Assembly: GCA_019694835.1 (NCBI GenBank)
Contig: JAIBBE010000135.1
Location: forward strand, 1-15,872
DNA length: 15,872 nt
Direction: 5' to 3'
Origin: Fimbriimonadaceae bacterium
GTDB taxonomy: Bacteria; Armatimonadota; Fimbriimonadia; Fimbriimonadales; Fimbriimonadaceae
The translations under genes were made by a program, and so were the position numbers. Positions 14,293 to 15,872 of this stretch are shown here, piece by piece (position 1 is the stretch's first letter; each line of letters starts with the position of its first letter). The notes beneath the pieces are model-generated. The model had not been told where the DNA came from. It was given only the letters and a program-made list of their open reading frames with translations, and did no database searches.

Positions 14293-15872
14293 TCAAACGG
14301 TGAACTTCAATTCCACACCCAGACTATCAACGCTGACGGCGACAGCCGATTCACCGAGGAGCCTCACAGACATCCCCCATGAGGCAATACTCCAGCCATC
14401 GTCCCCATTGCCCAATACGGCGACGTCGCCGCTGACTTGCTTCGCCGCAACCTTGATTGAGATCGTGTCCATCGTCACATCGTTCTTGACACTGAGTCGA
14501 GCTAATTGCCTCGACAGCTCGAACTCGAAGTCTCCCATCGTCATCTTGAATCGATCCGGACGCCGGCCAGCTGTCGCCGCCTCGCTTTCTTCCTCTCCCA
14601 TACGCGCTGGCGAATCAATCGGCGTGTTAACGGTATCGATTGCGACGGGCTCCTCATCCTGGTGTCCCATGACGGTTCTCAAGCCACGCGTCAAGGCCGC
14701 CGATCCACCCGTACGCTGCTTTGGCTCGAGCGTCGTAGCCGGCACCACAGTGGTGGCAGCACCAGCCGGCAGCGCCAAATCCAACGGCCCGAGCGTCGGA
14801 TAGGAGCCCAACATCTCGACGGACGAGATTCCCTGCTTCGCCATGGCTTGCTTGAGCTCCCGCTCACTTTGGCGGGTCTTTCCGGATTCACGTTGGCTCT
14901 TCTCATATTGCAGGTGTCGATTCTTGCACACGATCCAGCGTCGTGAAGCAAACGAGCGCTCGGACTCTGATTTCCCACCGCGCCTCAGCTGCTCGTAAAA
15001 CCAGATGCCATCCGTCAATCGACCGGTCCGCTCGAATGCGGCTCCTGCCTCTTCTACGGTCACCCTAGAGCGCCATTCGCCGCCAATGTCGCGCACGACA
15101 CTCTTGAGAAACTCTGACCATCGCCGCTGGACGGACTCGGGTGCCGATCCCAAATCGCCCTCGCGAGCGAACGCGCGCAATAGCGTCAAATCGAGGTCAC
15201 TCTTGTGCTCGTTCAGCCACTCTGCGGCGCTCGGATCTGACCACTCCGGCGTAGGCCGGAAGCCTGCAGTGGATAAGTAGCTTGCGAAGAGATCCCACTT
15301 CTTGTTCGCCACGAGACTTGCGAATCCGGCGTGCAGCACACGCGCTGCCATCAGCGGATCCTTCTGTCGAGCCGCCAGAGCCACCTGCAGTAGTGGTTCA
15401 GAACCCTTGGACGCCCATGCGACTTCGAAAGCCTCACCGGATCGACCCTCCTGAATCAGCGCACTCAAGACCCAAGTCGCCTGATCGGCAGAGAGCGCCG
15501 CTCCCTTGTTCGCATCGTACGCGTCGACAATCATCTTCCAAAGTTTGAGGCTTCCGAGTGCCGGAACGTTCTTCGGATAGGGCTCGCTGTAGGCCTTAGC
15601 CTGTGCGTAGCGTCCATCCCGTGTGTTGCCTGCGTCGTCCCAACATCGAACCGCGTCGGCGTAACGTCCGGCGGAAAAGTACGCGACGGCGGCCTCTTCG
15701 AACGGCGCCTTCAGTCCAGACTGCTCCAGTCGCTCCAGCTGAGTGGCAATCTGCTCCCACTCCGCCTTGGCAAATCCGTGGGCGCCCTTGCCGAACGGAC
15801 TCGCTAGGAGGGGCCCGATGGCGTCTCGCCAGGCCGGATTTACTATGCAGGTATCCACAAAAGACGAATCGC
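14293..15872 (-). CDS. C-terminal part of an alpha-helical-repeat protein, cut by the right edge
   Basis: The frame stays open to the right edge. The first possible start, a GTG at 15858, has no ribosome-binding site and is preceded in frame by sense codons, so this is probably the C-terminal part of a larger protein. Counted from that GTG (521 codons), residues about 50-300 are helical and repeat-like; EEAAVAYFSAGRYADAVRCW (54-73) has the TPR-type Ala/aromatic pattern. Residues about 300-345 are basic and probably coiled. A low-complexity linker (355-430, rich in Ala, Thr, Pro and Glu) leads to a beta-rich C-terminal domain (435-521). I do not recognise the family. Helical repeats of this kind follow UvrD-like helicase domains in some large proteins, so the missing part could be such a motor, but nothing in the window shows it. 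The UDG-like gene starts 61 bp downstream. Confidence 0.65.
   Translation of the reverse strand, partial: DSSFVDTCIVNPAWRDAIGPLLASPFGKGAHGFAKAEWEQIATQLERLEQSGLKAPFEEAAVAYFSAGRYADAVRCWDDAGNTRDGRYAQAKAYSEPYPKNVPALGSLKLWKMIVDAYDANKGAALSADQATWVLSALIQEGRSGEAFEVAWASKGSEPLLQVALAARQKDPLMAARVLHAGFASLVANKKWDLFASYLSTAGFRPTPEWSDPSAAEWLNEHKSDLDLTLLRAFAREGDLGSAPESVQRRWSEFLKSVVRDIGGEWRSRVTVEEAGAAFERTGRLTDGIWFYEQLRRGGKSESERSFASRRWIVCKNRHLQYEKSQRESGKTRQSERELKQAMAKQGISSVEMLGSYPTLGPLDLALPAGAATTVVPATTLEPKQRTGGSAALTRGLRTVMGHQDEEPVAIDTVNTPIDSPARMGEEESEAATAGRRPDRFKMTMGDFEFELSRQLARLSVKNDVTMDTISIKVAAKQVSGDVAVLGNGDDGWSIASWGMSVRLLGESAVAVSVDSLGVELKFTV

Noticed and set aside
13802..14296. Alternative minus-strand frame of 164 codons
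   Set aside because: It is Arg/Ser-rich out-of-frame translation overlapping the UDG-like gene, whose NPG and TLGKKAG motifs fix the real frame.
1..15872. CRISPR array, tRNA, rRNA, transposon ends or attachment sites
   Set aside because: No regularly spaced direct repeats, no tRNA-like cloverleaf, no transposase or integrase motif and no long terminal repeats were seen by eye.

Overview
The window is a GC-rich stretch (roughly 60% G+C by eye) in which every supportable gene lies on the minus strand. The codon choice and GC-rich wobble positions fit a high-GC bacterium, most likely proteobacterial, but no gene here fixes the taxon. There is no rRNA, tRNA, transposase, integrase or CRISPR array. 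The content reads as a defence or DNA-processing island of co-directional genes joined by short gaps and overlaps.

In transcription order (right to left): (1) the C-terminal part of an alpha-helical-repeat protein that runs off the right edge (14293-15872); (2) a small uracil-DNA-glycosylase-like protein (13533-14231); (3) a 171-bp gap with two inverted repeats; (4) a GmrSD/BrxU-type DUF262 plus HNH (DUF1524-like) nuclease (11562-13361); (5) a short CPxC protein (11288-11527) that overlaps by 8 nt (6) a membrane-anchored RmuC-family protein (9643-11295); (7) a proteasome-fold Ntn-hydrolase-like protein (8677-9567), whose stop codon overlaps the start of (8) a PD-(D/E)XK-like nuclease (8153-8677); (9) a PLD-nuclease/SNF2-helicase fusion (4821-8015), followed after 12 bp by (10) a 1132-aa adenine methyltransferase of the type ISP kind (1410-4808); (11) three tandem GC hairpins in the next gap; (12) a PIN-like RNase (330-1292); (13) a non-coding or degraded leader, then the likely start of another gene leaving the left edge (1-62).

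The clearest functional unit is genes 9 and 10. They look like a type ISP-like restriction-modification enzyme split in two: nuclease plus motor in one chain, methyltransferase plus target recognition in the other, with a PLD nuclease in place of the usual Mrr-like one. The DUF262-HNH protein is a plausible modification-dependent partner, and the PIN protein a plausible downstream RNase effector. The least expected unit is genes 7 and 8: a proteasome-like Ntn hydrolase with a candidate Thr nucleophile at residue 2, translationally coupled to a small nuclease. RmuC, the CPxC protein and the UDG-like protein add DNA-repair-type functions. That these genes form one system is inference from shared strand and spacing; no experiment or database search was available.
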